54,223 bases of DNA, taken from contig BJOX01000039.1 of assembly GCA_009731375.1 (NCBI GenBank), positions 332,655 to 386,877 on the forward strand, given 5' to 3'. Numbering within the stretch: position 1 is the first letter of the stretch; each line of letters begins with the position of its first letter. Positions 23,891 to 33,628 of the stretch are shown here, one piece after another. Origin of the DNA: Paulinella micropora. Lineage: Eukaryota > Cercozoa > Imbricatea > Euglyphida. The translations under genes and the position numbers were made by a program. The notes beneath the pieces are model-generated. The model saw only the letters and a list, made by a program, of their open reading frames with translations, was not told where the DNA came from and did not search any database.

Positions 23891-25509
23891 NNNNNNNNNN
23901 NNNNNNNNNNNNNNNNNNNNNNNNNNNNNNNNNNNNNNNNNNNNNNNNNNNNNNNNNNNNNNNNNNNNNNNNNNNNNNNNNNNNNNNNNNNNNNNNNNNN
24001 NNNNNNNNNNNNNNNNNNNNNNNNNNNNNNNNNNNNNNNNNNNNNNNNNNNNNNNNNNNNNNNNNNNNNNNNNNNNNNNNNNNNNNNNNNNNNNNNNNNN
24101 NNNNNNNNNNNNNNNNNNNNNNNNNTTTTTTTTTTTTCCCCCCCCCCCCCCTTTTTTTTTCCCTCCTTATAACTTCCTTATCTCGTTTTGTAGACGAAGG
24201 ATTGTGTTACACAAATATGTATGCATGTATGTATGTATTCATGTATGTATGTATGCATGTATGTATGTATGTATTGTGTTAATGTGTGTATAGTCTGGGC
24301 CAGATACAGAGACAGGCAAGGATTGTGCAAGCACGAGAAAGATGAAAAAGTTCCACTGGGAGGTGGTCAACACACAAGCAGGGTCAGTCCAACGTAAATA
24401 CTTGACTTTAAATAGGCTGTGTGCAGAAATGCAGTGAGCGATATTGTCACAACTGGACTTGTTGGCATGGGGAACAACCAAGTCTAAAAAATTAGTTCTG
24501 AAACAACCGCAATTCCGTGAAAATTGGGCAAAAATAAAAGGAGATTGCCGTAGCGAGCGATACTCACAACTGAAAGAAAAGAAAATCAGGCATTTGATAC
24601 ATTTGTTTTCTCATGTCCACAGATTGTGAGCGGAAATGCAGCAACTGTCGTTGACACAACTGGCTTGATCACGTGGGGACAATTAAAGTTTATAAAAATG
24701 TCACCACCGTAATTTCGTGAAATTTTTTGCACAAGTAAATTTTAGCAAAGTGGTTAGCTTGTAATTGTAAGCAGGTTATGGGCAGAAATGCAGGTGACCA
24801 ATTGTATCACAACTACTAACTACCGGAGCGAATGAAAATATGAATTTGATAAAAAATTTTCTTTCCTGTACACAGCCTGTGGGCGGAAATGCAGCAGGCG
24901 AAGTTGCCACAGCTGGACTTGACAGCCTTGGAAGGCCATTTCTCAGAAGAACCTCGCGCGCGTGCCCAGTCTAAATTTGGAGAGGTACATTAGTGGAAGA
25001 TATTTTAATTTTTTTTTTTTTTTTTTTAGAAAAAAAAATATCTCAAAAAAAGAAAATCTTCATTAAACATATATTATATACATATACATATTATACATAC
25101 ATACATATATATATGTATATATATATGTATATGTATATATATATGTATGTATGTATGTATTTATGTATGTATGTATACACGTGTAGGCGCCTGTGCGCAC
25201 CAAGAGTAACATTGGCGAACCCAAATCACTCATCGACGAAAAGAGGGTAACACCATACACATGTACATATATATATCCAAAAACAACGTCACATTCGCTC
25301 GTTTTTTTTTTTTTTTTCAAGATCTGATTTACAAAACAAGAGTTATGAATGCATGTGTTGCATGTATGTAATGTATGTATGTATGTATGTATTGTAGGCA
25401 TATAACATGGAGATCACGTTCGCGAAAATCAAGATCTCCCCAGAAGACCTGCGCGAAGCTATTCTCAGCCTTGACCCGAACGTACGCTATATTAATGTTG
25501 TTGTTGTTA

Positions 25510-25544
<35 letters not shown>

Positions 25545-25718
25545 TAGGGAGTACATAGGCCATCGGTCCTTTCCATGGGCTGATTGGTATAAAGCTCCTA
25601 GAGTAATGTTCTATGCCGTCACTTCCTTTATTCCACCGATTGGTGTGGAGACTTTCCTTATGGAATGGAGGACTGGATGCACATGGCCTTTTGGCTCAGC
25701 AATTGGCAGGAGATACAC

Positions 25719-25761
<43 letters not shown>

Positions 25762-25835
25762 TTTTTTTTCTTGCGAAGCTATTCTCAGCCTGGACCCGAA
25801 CGTACGCTATATTAATGTTGTTGTTGTTGTTATTA

Positions 25836-25870
<35 letters not shown>

Positions 25871-26508
25871 GTTATGATTATTATAATCATCATCATCATT
25901 ATCATGATTGACCCACTGCAGTTTTCCACGTGCACACACATGTTAAGCATATACATACTTTGACATATACGTTTGTATTTTTCGTATGAGAAGTTCCTAG
26001 TTCTTAAGTGCAATGAGCAATGACTTCAAGCGCTTCGTTCTCAGTCAATATTGGTGTCCAGAATCTGTATCTTAGCTCATTAGTAAGCTCTTGACGAGGG
26101 CTTTCAAATGAGCGCTTGCAAAAGCGACAGCAACAGGATTGGCTGAGATCGAAGCAATTGAAGTCATTGCTCATTGTACTTAAGAACTAGGAACTTCTCA
26201 TGCTATGCAGGTCTTGCACGGGGACACTTTGGAGGCCTTGGCAAAATTTGCCCCCACTAAAGAAGAGGTACAGCATACATAACACGCATCCATAAAATAA
26301 ATACATAAAAGCTCGCACATAAATAAATAGATACATACACGCATACGTAAGTCAATAAGAAAGATCAAAGGAGGTGCTGCATGCATGGATACATGATATA
26401 TATACATTCCGAAATTCATGCGTATTTACTCCCAACTATGATATCTTTTATAGTAATGGATATGCGATATACATACATTCAAAAATTCGTGAGTTTATAC
26501 TCAGAACA

Positions 26509-26562
<54 letters not shown>

Positions 26563-26684
26563 ATACGTGATGTAAATACATTCATGCGTATTTACTTTGA
26601 GCAATGAAAATCGTTTGTCAGGTGAAACTTCTGAACGAATTCCAAGGCGACATCGCCACGCAAGGCTTTGCTGACAGGTTATAC

Positions 26685-26771
<87 letters not shown>

Positions 26772-26834
26772 TCTCTCTCTCTGAACGAATTCCAAAGCGA
26801 CATCGCCACGCAAGGCTTTGCTGACAGGTTATAC

Positions 26835-26877
<43 letters not shown>

Positions 26878-27208
26878 CTCTTCCTTCACTATTATTACTA
26901 ATTTTTCTTAGGTTTGTGCACACTCTTCGTGACATTCCTAACGTCGCCCTGCGCATGGACCTCTTGCTCTTCCAGGTTGATACATACATACATACACCTA
27001 ATAAGCCTAACCCTTGACAGAACAGTTGTGCATAACCAAGGTACATACATAAATACATAAATACATACAGGAAACATTATCATGATTTCGAAAAAAAAAA
27101 AATGATGTCAAGAGGGTGCAAGAAGTTTTCTTGTATACGCATCACATCTACATTCATGTATGAATGTGTGTGTATTGCACCTCTGTTCTTTTGTGTTGTC
27201 TTTTCTCT

Positions 27209-27241
<33 letters not shown>

Positions 27242-27441
27242 CCTCTCTTTCTCTCTCTCTCTATCTCTCTCTGGATCTCTTTCGCTCAGCAGCACTAGTT
27301 CGGGACCATGGTGAGAGCTTGCAGCAGGCTTTAATGTTTGCGTATCACATACATACTTGTGCATGAATATCAGCGCATTTCATACCTCTCTTGTTTTTTT
27401 CCTTTCATTTCTCTGTGTCTGTCTGTCTGTGTCTGTCTGTC

Positions 27442-27499
<58 letters not shown>

Positions 27500-30223
27500 T
27501 CTCAGCACCAATTCGGTACCCACGCCGTGAGGTTGGAGCAAGCTTTGAACACAGTGCAGAAGGCGTGCGAAGAAATCCGAAGTAGCGCGCACATCAAAAC
27601 AATCCTTTTTGCCATCCTTCAGGTACCAGCTTAACTAGGTGGTTAGCTAGATAGCTAAGCTAAGCTAAGCTAAGATGACACAAATTGGGTGGTTAGATAA
27701 CCAGGTTGTAGGCTTGGTTAGGTGGTAAAATGGCTGGATAGCAGGCTTTGAACAGCAAGCTGCTGCAAAAAATTCAACAAACTGAGGCTTGGAGCCAATG
27801 CTTTGCATTTTCTACTATTTGCACTTTAACACTGTTCGCGAAACAAAATGTGATGGTTGTGCTATTTATTATGTTATTCTTTATTAGGTTAAGTATAACA
27901 ACAACGTATGTGTCTTTGCAGATTGGAAACGCACTCAACAGTGTGGACGCTTCTGGTTTTCGCCTCAGCTCGCTTGGTCAGAAGAGAGAGAGAGAGAGAG
28001 ATGGGGGGTAGGTTGCATCACGGGCACAGAGAAAGAGAAGGAAGGGAACGAGAGAGAAAGATAAGCATGCAACCATGCTTTCATACATCGAGCCAATTGC
28101 TCCAAAATACGATAAGCATGAGGATCGAATGCCTTCTCGTTCCGACCGGCCCACTTCCATGGCCAGGCAGGTTCATTCGAGGCAAAGAGCAAACAATGCG
28201 GAGGATTCGCTGACGACACGCCGCACTACCATGCGTGTTTCTCTGATAGTAGCCGCCCGCACAGAGAAGATTAGGATTAGATTAATGGATAGGTGGATAG
28301 GTGGGTAGGTTGATAGATGGATAGAGAAACAGACAGAAAGAGCTAGGGAGGCAGAAAGCTAGATTGGGTGTCGTTTTCGTTTCATTTCTTTTTCATTGTT
28401 GTTACGTTTGTTTTCTTTTTTTTTTTTTTTTTTATTTTTTTTATTGCAGGTCGTCTCAATTCAACCAAGAGCCAGGATAAATCCTTCAACCTCCTTCACT
28501 TCCTGGTCACTTCTTCAAATAGTGATAATATATGATAATTGTAATGTGGATGAGAGCTTTTACATCATATGTGGATGAGATGCTGATCTAGTGATTTGTT
28601 TGTTAGCTTTCATCATGGCATGGATCGGGACGTTTTTTCTTGTTGTGGTTGTCGTTGTTGTTCCTTAGGTGGAATCCTTGAAAAAAAATCACCCAGAAAC
28701 GCTGACACTGGCACAAGAACTAGGCACGGTGAAGGATGCTGCATGCATCGAGCAAGCATTCTTGCAAGCCGAGCTGAAGATGTTCCGCGAACACCTTGAA
28801 GGTTAAAAAAAATACATATATATTTAAAAAAAAAATGGAAATACACTGCGTACTCTGTCGTATATATTAAATACAACGTGCTTGCATGTAGCACATCTAT
28901 CTTGTACTTGTTGTTGTTGCAGATCTTAAAAAGGAGCTTGATAGACCGAACGGAAAGGATGGTCAGCCCATGTCGCCTGGTAATTACTTTGGGGGGGGGG
29001 GGGGNNNNNNNNNNGGGGGGGGGGGGGGGGGGGGGATTCGCTATTGTCGTATTTTTCTTGCTATTGTCATGTTTTAATCAATTACTCTATGTTTTTCTCA
29101 GCAAAGAGTCTTTTCCGTCAGCGCCTTCCTGCCTTCTATGCCTCTGCTATGGAGGTACAGAGCGAGTCAAAGAGTGAGTGCGAGAGAGAGAGAGACCCAG
29201 AGAGAAAGAGAGAGAGAGAGAGAGATAGATAGATAGAGAGAGCGAGAGAGAGCGAGAGTTGTTTCCTTTCTGCCTGTCTGTGTATCTATCTATCTATCTA
29301 TCTATCTTATCTTTTCATCTATCCATCTTTTTTGTTGATTGGTTTTTGTCCAGCGCACGGTGGCGCTGGAGGGCAAGTTGGCAAACCTGTTAGCGTATTG
29401 CCACCAATTGGCTGTCTACTTCGGCGAGCCTGAGCTCAAGTTCCAGGTCCCACATGAACTACCAACCTAACCACCTACCTACCTACCTACCTACTTGAAT
29501 TTCAAAGCTGAATAATGTTGCCACGTGCCGTCAGTGGTGTTTGTGGTTGTTATATCCACTTCTAGAACTAAGAGCTTGCCGCTTTGTTTTGGTAGGAATT
29601 TTTCGGCCTGTGGGAAAAATTCATTGCCAACTTTGATCAATGGTAAGCTAAATCGTCTATCTAAAGTTGACAGCTGGTGAATATTAGCCCGTAGTAGCGC
29701 TAGAGGAAGAAAATGATGTTGTTGTTGTTGGAAAGAGAAGAAGAAGAAGTAGAAAGAAGAAGAAGAAGACCTACATTCTTCCTTCTTCCCCTATTTTCCG
29801 TGAGCTGGTGGAGAGCAAGGCTAAGGAGTGATCTATATAAGTATGTATGTATGTGTTTCTAGTGTACGAGAGCTTGCGGAGCGTGAGGCCAGGGAGCGCC
29901 GCTTGGCCTCAAGGAAACACCACAGCGTCACCCGCCTCAAACGTAACTTCTTGTTGTTGTTGTTTTTGTTGATGATGATCTCCTTCTTCTTCTTCTTCTT
30001 CTTCTCCTCCTCCTCCTTCTTCTTCTTTTTCTTCTTCTTCTTCTCCTTCTTCTTCGTCTCCTATGGCCTGTTCATCTTTCTTTTCTCTGTTTCTTTCTTC
30101 AATCTCTTTATTGATAGATAGATAGATAGATAGATAGGTAGGTATATATATATATATATATATATATATGCGTGTGTGTGTGTGAGTCTGTTTGTGTATG
30201 TGTAAGTAAGTGCGCGTGCATGC

Positions 30224-30258
<35 letters not shown>

Positions 30259-30452
30259 CTGTTAATAGGACAAAAGCGTTCGGGAAAATCTAAAGGCTCG
30301 GACGAGACATCTAAACAGGAAAAAGAATCATACAGGAGAAAGGTAGATTGATATGATTGGTTGGTTGGTTGGTTGGTTGGTTGGTTGGTGGTTGATTGAT
30401 TGATTGATTAATTGATTGATTGATTGATTGAAAGATAGACATATAGACAGGC

Positions 30453-30496
<44 letters not shown>

Positions 30497-31289
30497 GTAC
30501 TTACGGTGTGACTTGCGTATGTGAGTTTGTATGCTCTTCAATAACCTATGTTATTTCACATAAAAGCATTCACTGCCAATTACATAGGTAATTACCCTTG
30601 TTGTGGTTAGCTTCCCGGGGAAATTCCGAAATTTAGGGAATTTCCCCGGAAGCCAACCATATCAACGGTAATTACCAAGGTAATTGGCGGTGAATGCTTT
30701 TATGTGTTTGTTCTGCTGTAGAGTTTCAAGCGCGCCTCTATCCTCGGCAAGAAGGCGTCCTCTCCTCTCTCCACCAACGAGAACAGCCAATCTAACCAAG
30801 CCAACGGTGAAATATACACATTGATTATCTTTTTTTTTTTTTTTTTTTTTTTTCTTCGGAATACCACCAAAACCGCTTCTCGGAAGCGAGCACAGTAATT
30901 CTCACAAAAAGCATACGATTGTCTTCTTGCAAGAAAGGGAGCGAGGGTCGAACGATCGGTCCTTTGATCTTTCATGTTTTCTGGTTAAGCATTTAGTTAT
31001 TAAATAATTCTCTCCTCTCTCCACCAACGAGAACAGCCAACCTAATCAGGCCAACGGTAAATATACACATTAATATTAATTATCCTGCATATGTATTCCT
31101 GATTGTCTATCCATGTCAAATATGTTGACTACGTCCAAGGTGGTATATATTTATTGATGATTGCTGGCCATAGCATTCGTGACACGTGTCTATGTTGTGT
31201 GTGTATTTGCTTGATAGATTTCAGCCTGCTGCAGGATTGCAGCTTAACTTCCCGGAAGCTTGCTCGCCGGGGCTCTTCCAAGAAAAAGG

Positions 31290-31321
<32 letters not shown>

Positions 31322-31464
31322 CTATCCATCTATCATCCTTTCTATCCATCCGTTCTTAGGGCCGGCCCTCAGTTTCTTTCGCCACCACTGCCACCAGCCC
31401 CCGGAAATCCTCCCTCAAGGCTACACCACTCTCCCACATAAACAGCCCCCGCACGCTGAGATGA
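15788..31464 (+). CDS. Formin (FH1-FH2 actin nucleator), about 31 exons, 5' end incomplete
   Basis: Exons read by hand with GT..AG borders: 15788-15834, 15998-16059, 16686-16762, 17297-17388, 17837-17865 (or another copy of that exon), 18613-18700, 18834-18879, 19698-19786, 20363-20409, 20562-20617, 22882-22992, 23580-23687, 24294-24382, 24876-24984, 25187-25246, 25398-25481, 26211-26267, 26622-26677, 26912-26975, 27506-27622, 27922-27976, 28450-28505, 28669-28801, 28923-28979, 29102-29154, 29354-29446, 29596-29642, 29863-29942, 30269-30342, 30722-30806, 31218-31288, 31360-31464. They total 2397 nt, a multiple of three, and phases agree at every junction, giving about 798 codons to TGA at 31462-31464. 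Formins nucleate and processively elongate actin filaments at the barbed end; FH1 recruits profilin-actin. No start codon was found, so upstream exons are probably missing. More FH1 may lie in the N gap at 23892-24125. The FH2 part is near certain; exons before 22882 are less so. Confidence 0.87.
16314..16725 (+). repeat. Three related copies of a formin exon start
   Basis: The exon at 16686 ([14 protein letters not shown]) has an upstream relative at 16412 ([13 protein letters not shown], also behind a TAG acceptor) and a shorter one at 16314-16340 (TGGATGAATGGGAGAGCGAG). The upstream copies are followed by TATC microsatellite and lack a donor in the right phase, so only the 16686 copy fits the gene model. 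Confidence 0.6.
17837..18112 (+). repeat. Array of five copies of a 29-nt formin micro-exon
   Basis: Copies: 17837-17865, 17906-17934, 17969-17997, 18034-18053 (9 nt deleted) and 18084-18112. Each follows (GT)n ending in TAG and is followed by a GTG donor-like site (GTGTAA or GTGATA/GTGATG). The unit reads ILKNLKGSL in the phase demanded by the exons on both sides (17388 and 18613). Because 29 is not a multiple of three, joining two copies would break the frame, so one copy per mRNA is expected. Copies 1 and 2 are identical; copies 3 and 5 carry substitutions. Confidence 0.7.
18137..18256 (+). repeat. 40-bp tandem repeat, three units
   Basis: The unit AGATTGCATGCTGTTCTTTT plus CTCTAAATGTATCTCTGTGT repeats three times with one to three differences, immediately after the micro-exon array and in the same intron. 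Confidence 0.85.
19069..19558 (-). repeat. R1 dispersed repeat, complete single copy in reverse orientation
   Basis: On the minus strand it runs from AAATCTGCCTTGGAG to CTCAGATATAGT like the tandem units at 21304-22782. A few bases near 19160 are missing (GTCTCTCGC where other copies have GTCAGTCTCTCGC). Trinucleotide microsatellites border both ends. It lies in a formin intron. Confidence 0.93.
20618..21274 (+). repeat. (AGT)n and (ATT)n microsatellite block in a formin intron
   Basis: About 540 bp of AGT-type repeat in which TACTGACAGTAAGTAGTA recurs three times at about 120-bp spacing, so a higher-order unit was duplicated. It then inverts to (CTA)n and runs into (ATT)n. The donor of the preceding exon (20617) is formed at the edge of the AGT array. 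Confidence 0.9.
21304..22782 (+). repeat. R1 repeat, three head-to-tail 493-bp units
   Basis: Units are 21304-21796, 21797-22289 and 22290-22782. Units 2 and 3 look identical; unit 1 differs at two or so positions (CTTGGTAAACGG against CTTGCTAAACAG). A 28-bp end of a further unit precedes them (21276-21303). Each unit carries short frames of 60-64 codons on both strands with no recognised domain. The block lies in the formin intron between 20617 and 22882. Confidence 0.95.
23030..24170 (+). repeat. (CT)n-rich block with a 234-bp N gap inside the formin FH1 region
   Basis: (CT)n/(TATC)n at 23036-23430 and 23690-23891, then N from 23892 to 24125, then poly-T and poly-C. One FH1-like exon (23580-23687) lies inside. 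The gap may hide more proline-rich coding sequence. Confidence 0.85.
23580..23687 (+). other. FH1-like proline-rich exon of the formin
   Basis: The 36-codon exon behind TATCAG reads [13 protein letters not shown] followed by [19 protein letters not shown], two near-copies of a short Pro/Leu module. Proline-rich FH1 segments bind profilin and lie directly before FH2. It is short for an FH1, and an N gap follows 204 bp later, so it may be incomplete. Confidence 0.75.
24416..24822 (+). pseudogene. Three decayed copies of the second FH2 exon
   Basis: The functional exon starts at 24876 ([15 protein letters not shown]). Similar sequences, each behind an AG and one extra base, start at 24416 (LCAEMQ then TGA), 24623 (Leu then TGA, later [12 protein letters not shown]) and 24775 (LWAEMQV, then divergent). 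Two carry stops in the required frame and none has a matching donor, so they are pseudo-exons. Confidence 0.75.
25453..25832 (+). repeat. Direct duplication of a formin exon end flanking repeat R3
   Basis: GCGAAGCTATTCTCAGCCTT plus GACCCGAACGTACGC and the intron start (TATATTAATGTTGTTG) occur at 25453-25512 and again at 25774-25832, with T to G at one exon position. The R3 element and its (ATT)n tail lie between the copies. Confidence 0.88.
25547..25718 (+). mobile_element. R3 dispersed repeat, copy 1 (about 172 bp, ATT-flanked)
   Basis: It is nearly identical to 51577-51748, from GGGAGTACATAGGCCAT to GGCAGGAGATACA. (ATT)n precedes and follows both copies. There is no coding frame or clear pol III box; it may be a short interspersed element or part of one. 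Confidence 0.8.
25986..26201. mobile_element. Foldback (MITE-like) element next to a formin splice acceptor
   Basis: Terminal inverted repeats of about 44 bp begin ATGAGAAGTTCCTAGTTCTT at the left and its reverse complement at the right, extending through AAGTGCAATGAGCAATGACTTCAA with one difference. It is 216 bp, with no ORF. The right end lies 9 bp before the exon start at 26211. Confidence 0.85.
26781..26850 (+). pseudogene. Tandem copy of a formin FH2 exon without splice acceptor
   Basis: A 150-bp offset copy of exon 26622-26677 and its donor (CTGAACGAATTCCAAAGCGA to GCTGACAGGTTATAC). One base differs (G to A, Gly to Ser). Upstream is uninterrupted (CT)n with no AG at the right place, so it is probably skipped. 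Confidence 0.85.
30558..30705. mobile_element. 148-bp foldback element next to a formin splice acceptor
   Basis: A near-perfect palindrome. The arms start ACATAAAAGCATTCAC and continue through GCCAATTAC..GGTAATTACC, then GGTTAGCTTCCCGGGGAAATTCC near the centre. The right end is 15 bp upstream of the acceptor AG at 30720-30721. It is MITE-like by structure, with no ORF. Confidence 0.85.
31011..31080 (+). pseudogene. Copy of a formin tail exon end, offset 250 bp
   Basis: TCTCCTCTCTCCACCAACGA plus GAACAGCCAA and the donor region repeat 30761-30830 with a few substitutions (Ser to Pro). It has no acceptor just upstream, so inclusion is unlikely. Confidence 0.8.
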
Positions 31465-31513
31465 TATCAGCCAGACAATATGTATACACCAAGTTATTAT
31501 TCATACATGTAAC

Positions 31514-31706
31514 TGTGGACATTCAAGTGGCAAACTATCCAACGTTGATCTATCCATCAATCGAAGTGATACGACATACCTGAAGCCAGCATTAAAAAGC
31601 GTAGGAAAAGAGCTTTCCAACGGTGTGCGCGGCATTTCCGTATCTCAAATATTGATTGAGAAAGATGAGGTCAAAGTTTGAATGTTTTGTCACTTGAATG
31701 TCCACA
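31514..31706. repeat. Imperfect inverted repeat downstream of the formin
   Basis: TGTGGACATTCAAGTG occurs at 31513-31528 and, inverted, at 31691-31706. Similarity continues inward for about 60 bp with mismatches. It could be a decayed foldback element. Confidence 0.5.
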
Positions 31707-31751
31707 GCAATAGTCCAAGGAACAGTGATTCTAGTGTTGTGTTTGCAGCCG

Positions 31752-31937
31752 GTTCCTGTGCTTTGGCCCTTTGAAAAGCTCGTGAGGGCTTCGAAAAGAG
31801 CTACTGCACAAGAAACAAGTAACAATAATCCAGGCGTGGCTGATAGCCAAGCTCTTGAAGTCACGATCCTCACTTCATCATACTTAGTGACCGAGAACGT
31901 TTTTAAAGCTCTGGACATGCTGCTGACTCCCGATTAG
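31752..31937 (+). other. Possible additional exon or gene fragment ending in a stop
   Basis: After GTGTTTGCAG, a 62-codon frame (VPVLWPFEKLVRASKRA to ALDMLLTPD, stop at 31935-31937) has good amino acid variety. It could be an alternative last exon of the formin or a piece of another gene. The exon at 31360 already ends in a stop in the traced frame, so it is not in the model. I do not recognise it. Confidence 0.3.
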
Positions 31938-32105
31938 AAAATATCTAAGCGGTGGCCTTACGTGCGCAAAGTCAACTCGTTGTATAACAATGATTTTTTT
32001 TTTCTTTTGCTTTAACACTATGAACTGTTTCAGACTATCAAACAAACCGGTCGAACTGGGTCTAGTTGACTGGCTTTTAATAAGAAATGAAAATTATGCA
32101 ACGTG

Positions 32106-32674
32106 TGTCAGTCTTGACTACCCTCCTGTGAGGAAATTACCAACCGGCATTCAAATGAATACACACACGGCTGTCATTTGATCTCAAAATACTTCCGAGA
32201 ACAGGGAAGGTACCAAAAGACGCTGGGATGGTCAATTCCAGCTTATTTAGTACACTTGCTTGACAGACTACTTGTCCCTTGCGAAACAACGCGAATTCTG
32301 AGAACAAACGAATAGAATTCAAGTGCTACACGTGTTGTGTAGCAGTTGGAGTTGTTCAAGCTGGTCTGAGAAAAATAAAGGAAAATATGTTAAGTAATAT
32401 CACTTTCACTAACCTATCTGACTTGTTTTACCATTTTACTTGGGGTGTTGACTGGAAACCGGAAAAAGTTATGACAAGGAAATAAAGTTATGACTGGAGA
32501 CCGGAAAAAGCGGTCAAAGGAATAAAAGTTTCAGATATGGGGAAAAAATGCAATAGTCAAGCTTTTTCCAGAAAGCTAGCTGTTAAAGGGAAATAAATCG
32601 ATCTGTTAACGGCAGTTGAAAACGTAACAACTACAAGTTATGACAGTTGATAAATAAACGGAAAAATGAAGTAA
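32106..32674 (-). repeat. 3' LTR of the gypsy element (cut by an N gap)
   Basis: It aligns with 45969-46532. The border TGTCAGTCTTGAC here equals TGTAAGTCTTGAC there; outside it the flanks differ, and TG fits an LTR edge. The other edge is hidden by N at 32675-33184. The 5 bp outside the LTR is ACGTG; no matching duplication could be placed at the far end. Confidence 0.88.
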
Positions 32675-33628
32675 NNNNNNNNNNNNNNNNNNNNNNNNNN
32701 NNNNNNNNNNNNNNNNNNNNNNNNNNNNNNNNNNNNNNNNNNNNNNNNNNNNNNNNNNNNNNNNNNNNNNNNNNNNNNNNNNNNNNNNNNNNNNNNNNNN
32801 NNNNNNNNNNNNNNNNNNNNNNNNNNNNNNNNNNNNNNNNNNNNNNNNNNNNNNNNNNNNNNNNNNNNNNNNNNNNNNNNNNNNNNNNNNNNNNNNNNNN
32901 NNNNNNNNNNNNNNNNNNNNNNNNNNNNNNNNNNNNNNNNNNNNNNNNNNNNNNNNNNNNNNNNNNNNNNNNNNNNNNNNNNNNNNNNNNNNNNNNNNNN
33001 NNNNNNNNNNNNNNNNNNNNNNNNNNNNNNNNNNNNNNNNNNNNNNNNNNNNNNNNNNNNNNNNNNNNNNNNNNNNNNNNNNNNNNNNNNNNNNNNNNNN
33101 NNNNNNNNNNNNNNNNNNNNNNNNNNNNNNNNNNNNNNNNNNNNNNNNNNNNNNNNNNNNNNNNNNNNNNNNNNNNNNNNNNNNCCCCCCCCCCCCCCCC
33201 CAGACCATAACGGTAGGTTGGAGTTGCGATCGAAACGAATCGTAACAGATGCTTTACCAAATGATGTGAACGGTAAATAAATATAAAAAGAAAATGAATC
33301 AAAGAGATTGCAGATATAGGTCAATGTGCAATATGTGCATGCATATATGTGTCAACGCATTGATCAAGATAGTATCAACATGCAGAGGCAGGACGGATAT
33401 AGTGTACCCAATCATACATCATGAAAGGAGCGTAGGGCCAACACTATCACTACGTGTTCAAAGCGGTAAATAGCATTGTGTGACCTGCCTTAGCTAATGC
33501 CAGTTCCAAAATATGTGAATATGACTATCGTACAAGCCTGTAGAAAATACTAAATTGTTGGGTGGTATATGAAGTGGGAAAGGAGATAGAGTCCGAAGTG
33601 AGTGTAAAAGTAAAAACCACTCGAGAGT
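32675..33628. other. 510-bp N gap and element 3' non-coding region
   Basis: N runs from 32675 to 33184, followed by poly-C and about 430 bp without a convincing frame up to the integrase stop. It should contain the inner LTR edge and polypurine tract of the minus-strand element. The poly-C (poly-G on the minus strand) could be the tract or a gap artefact. Confidence 0.5.

Larger units (their letters stand above)
24294..29642 (+). other. FH2 domain of the formin (15 exons, about 377 aa)
   Basis: In order: [10 protein letters not shown] and LWAEMQQ (lasso/linker start), [26 protein letters not shown] with the conserved Asn and Ile of the actin-binding knob, [48 protein letters not shown], a helix ending [13 protein letters not shown], then [21 protein letters not shown], the FH2 signature (GNxLN..GFxLxxLxxL). 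After that come [35 protein letters not shown] and [15 protein letters not shown]. Each block follows the next with correct phase. The length is close to the usual 400 residues. The domain forms a ring-shaped dimer that caps and elongates actin barbed ends. Confidence 0.95.
29863..31464 (+). other. Formin C-terminal tail exons
   Basis: Five exons after FH2 encode a charged helix ([16 protein letters not shown]), Lys/Ser-rich stretches ([20 protein letters not shown]), [14 protein letters not shown], a segment ending [13 protein letters not shown], and a Ser/Thr-rich end ([16 protein letters not shown]). Basic residues near FORMIN C-termini often belong to an autoregulatory (DAD) region, but no DAD consensus is clear. 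Phases fit throughout. Confidence 0.7.
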
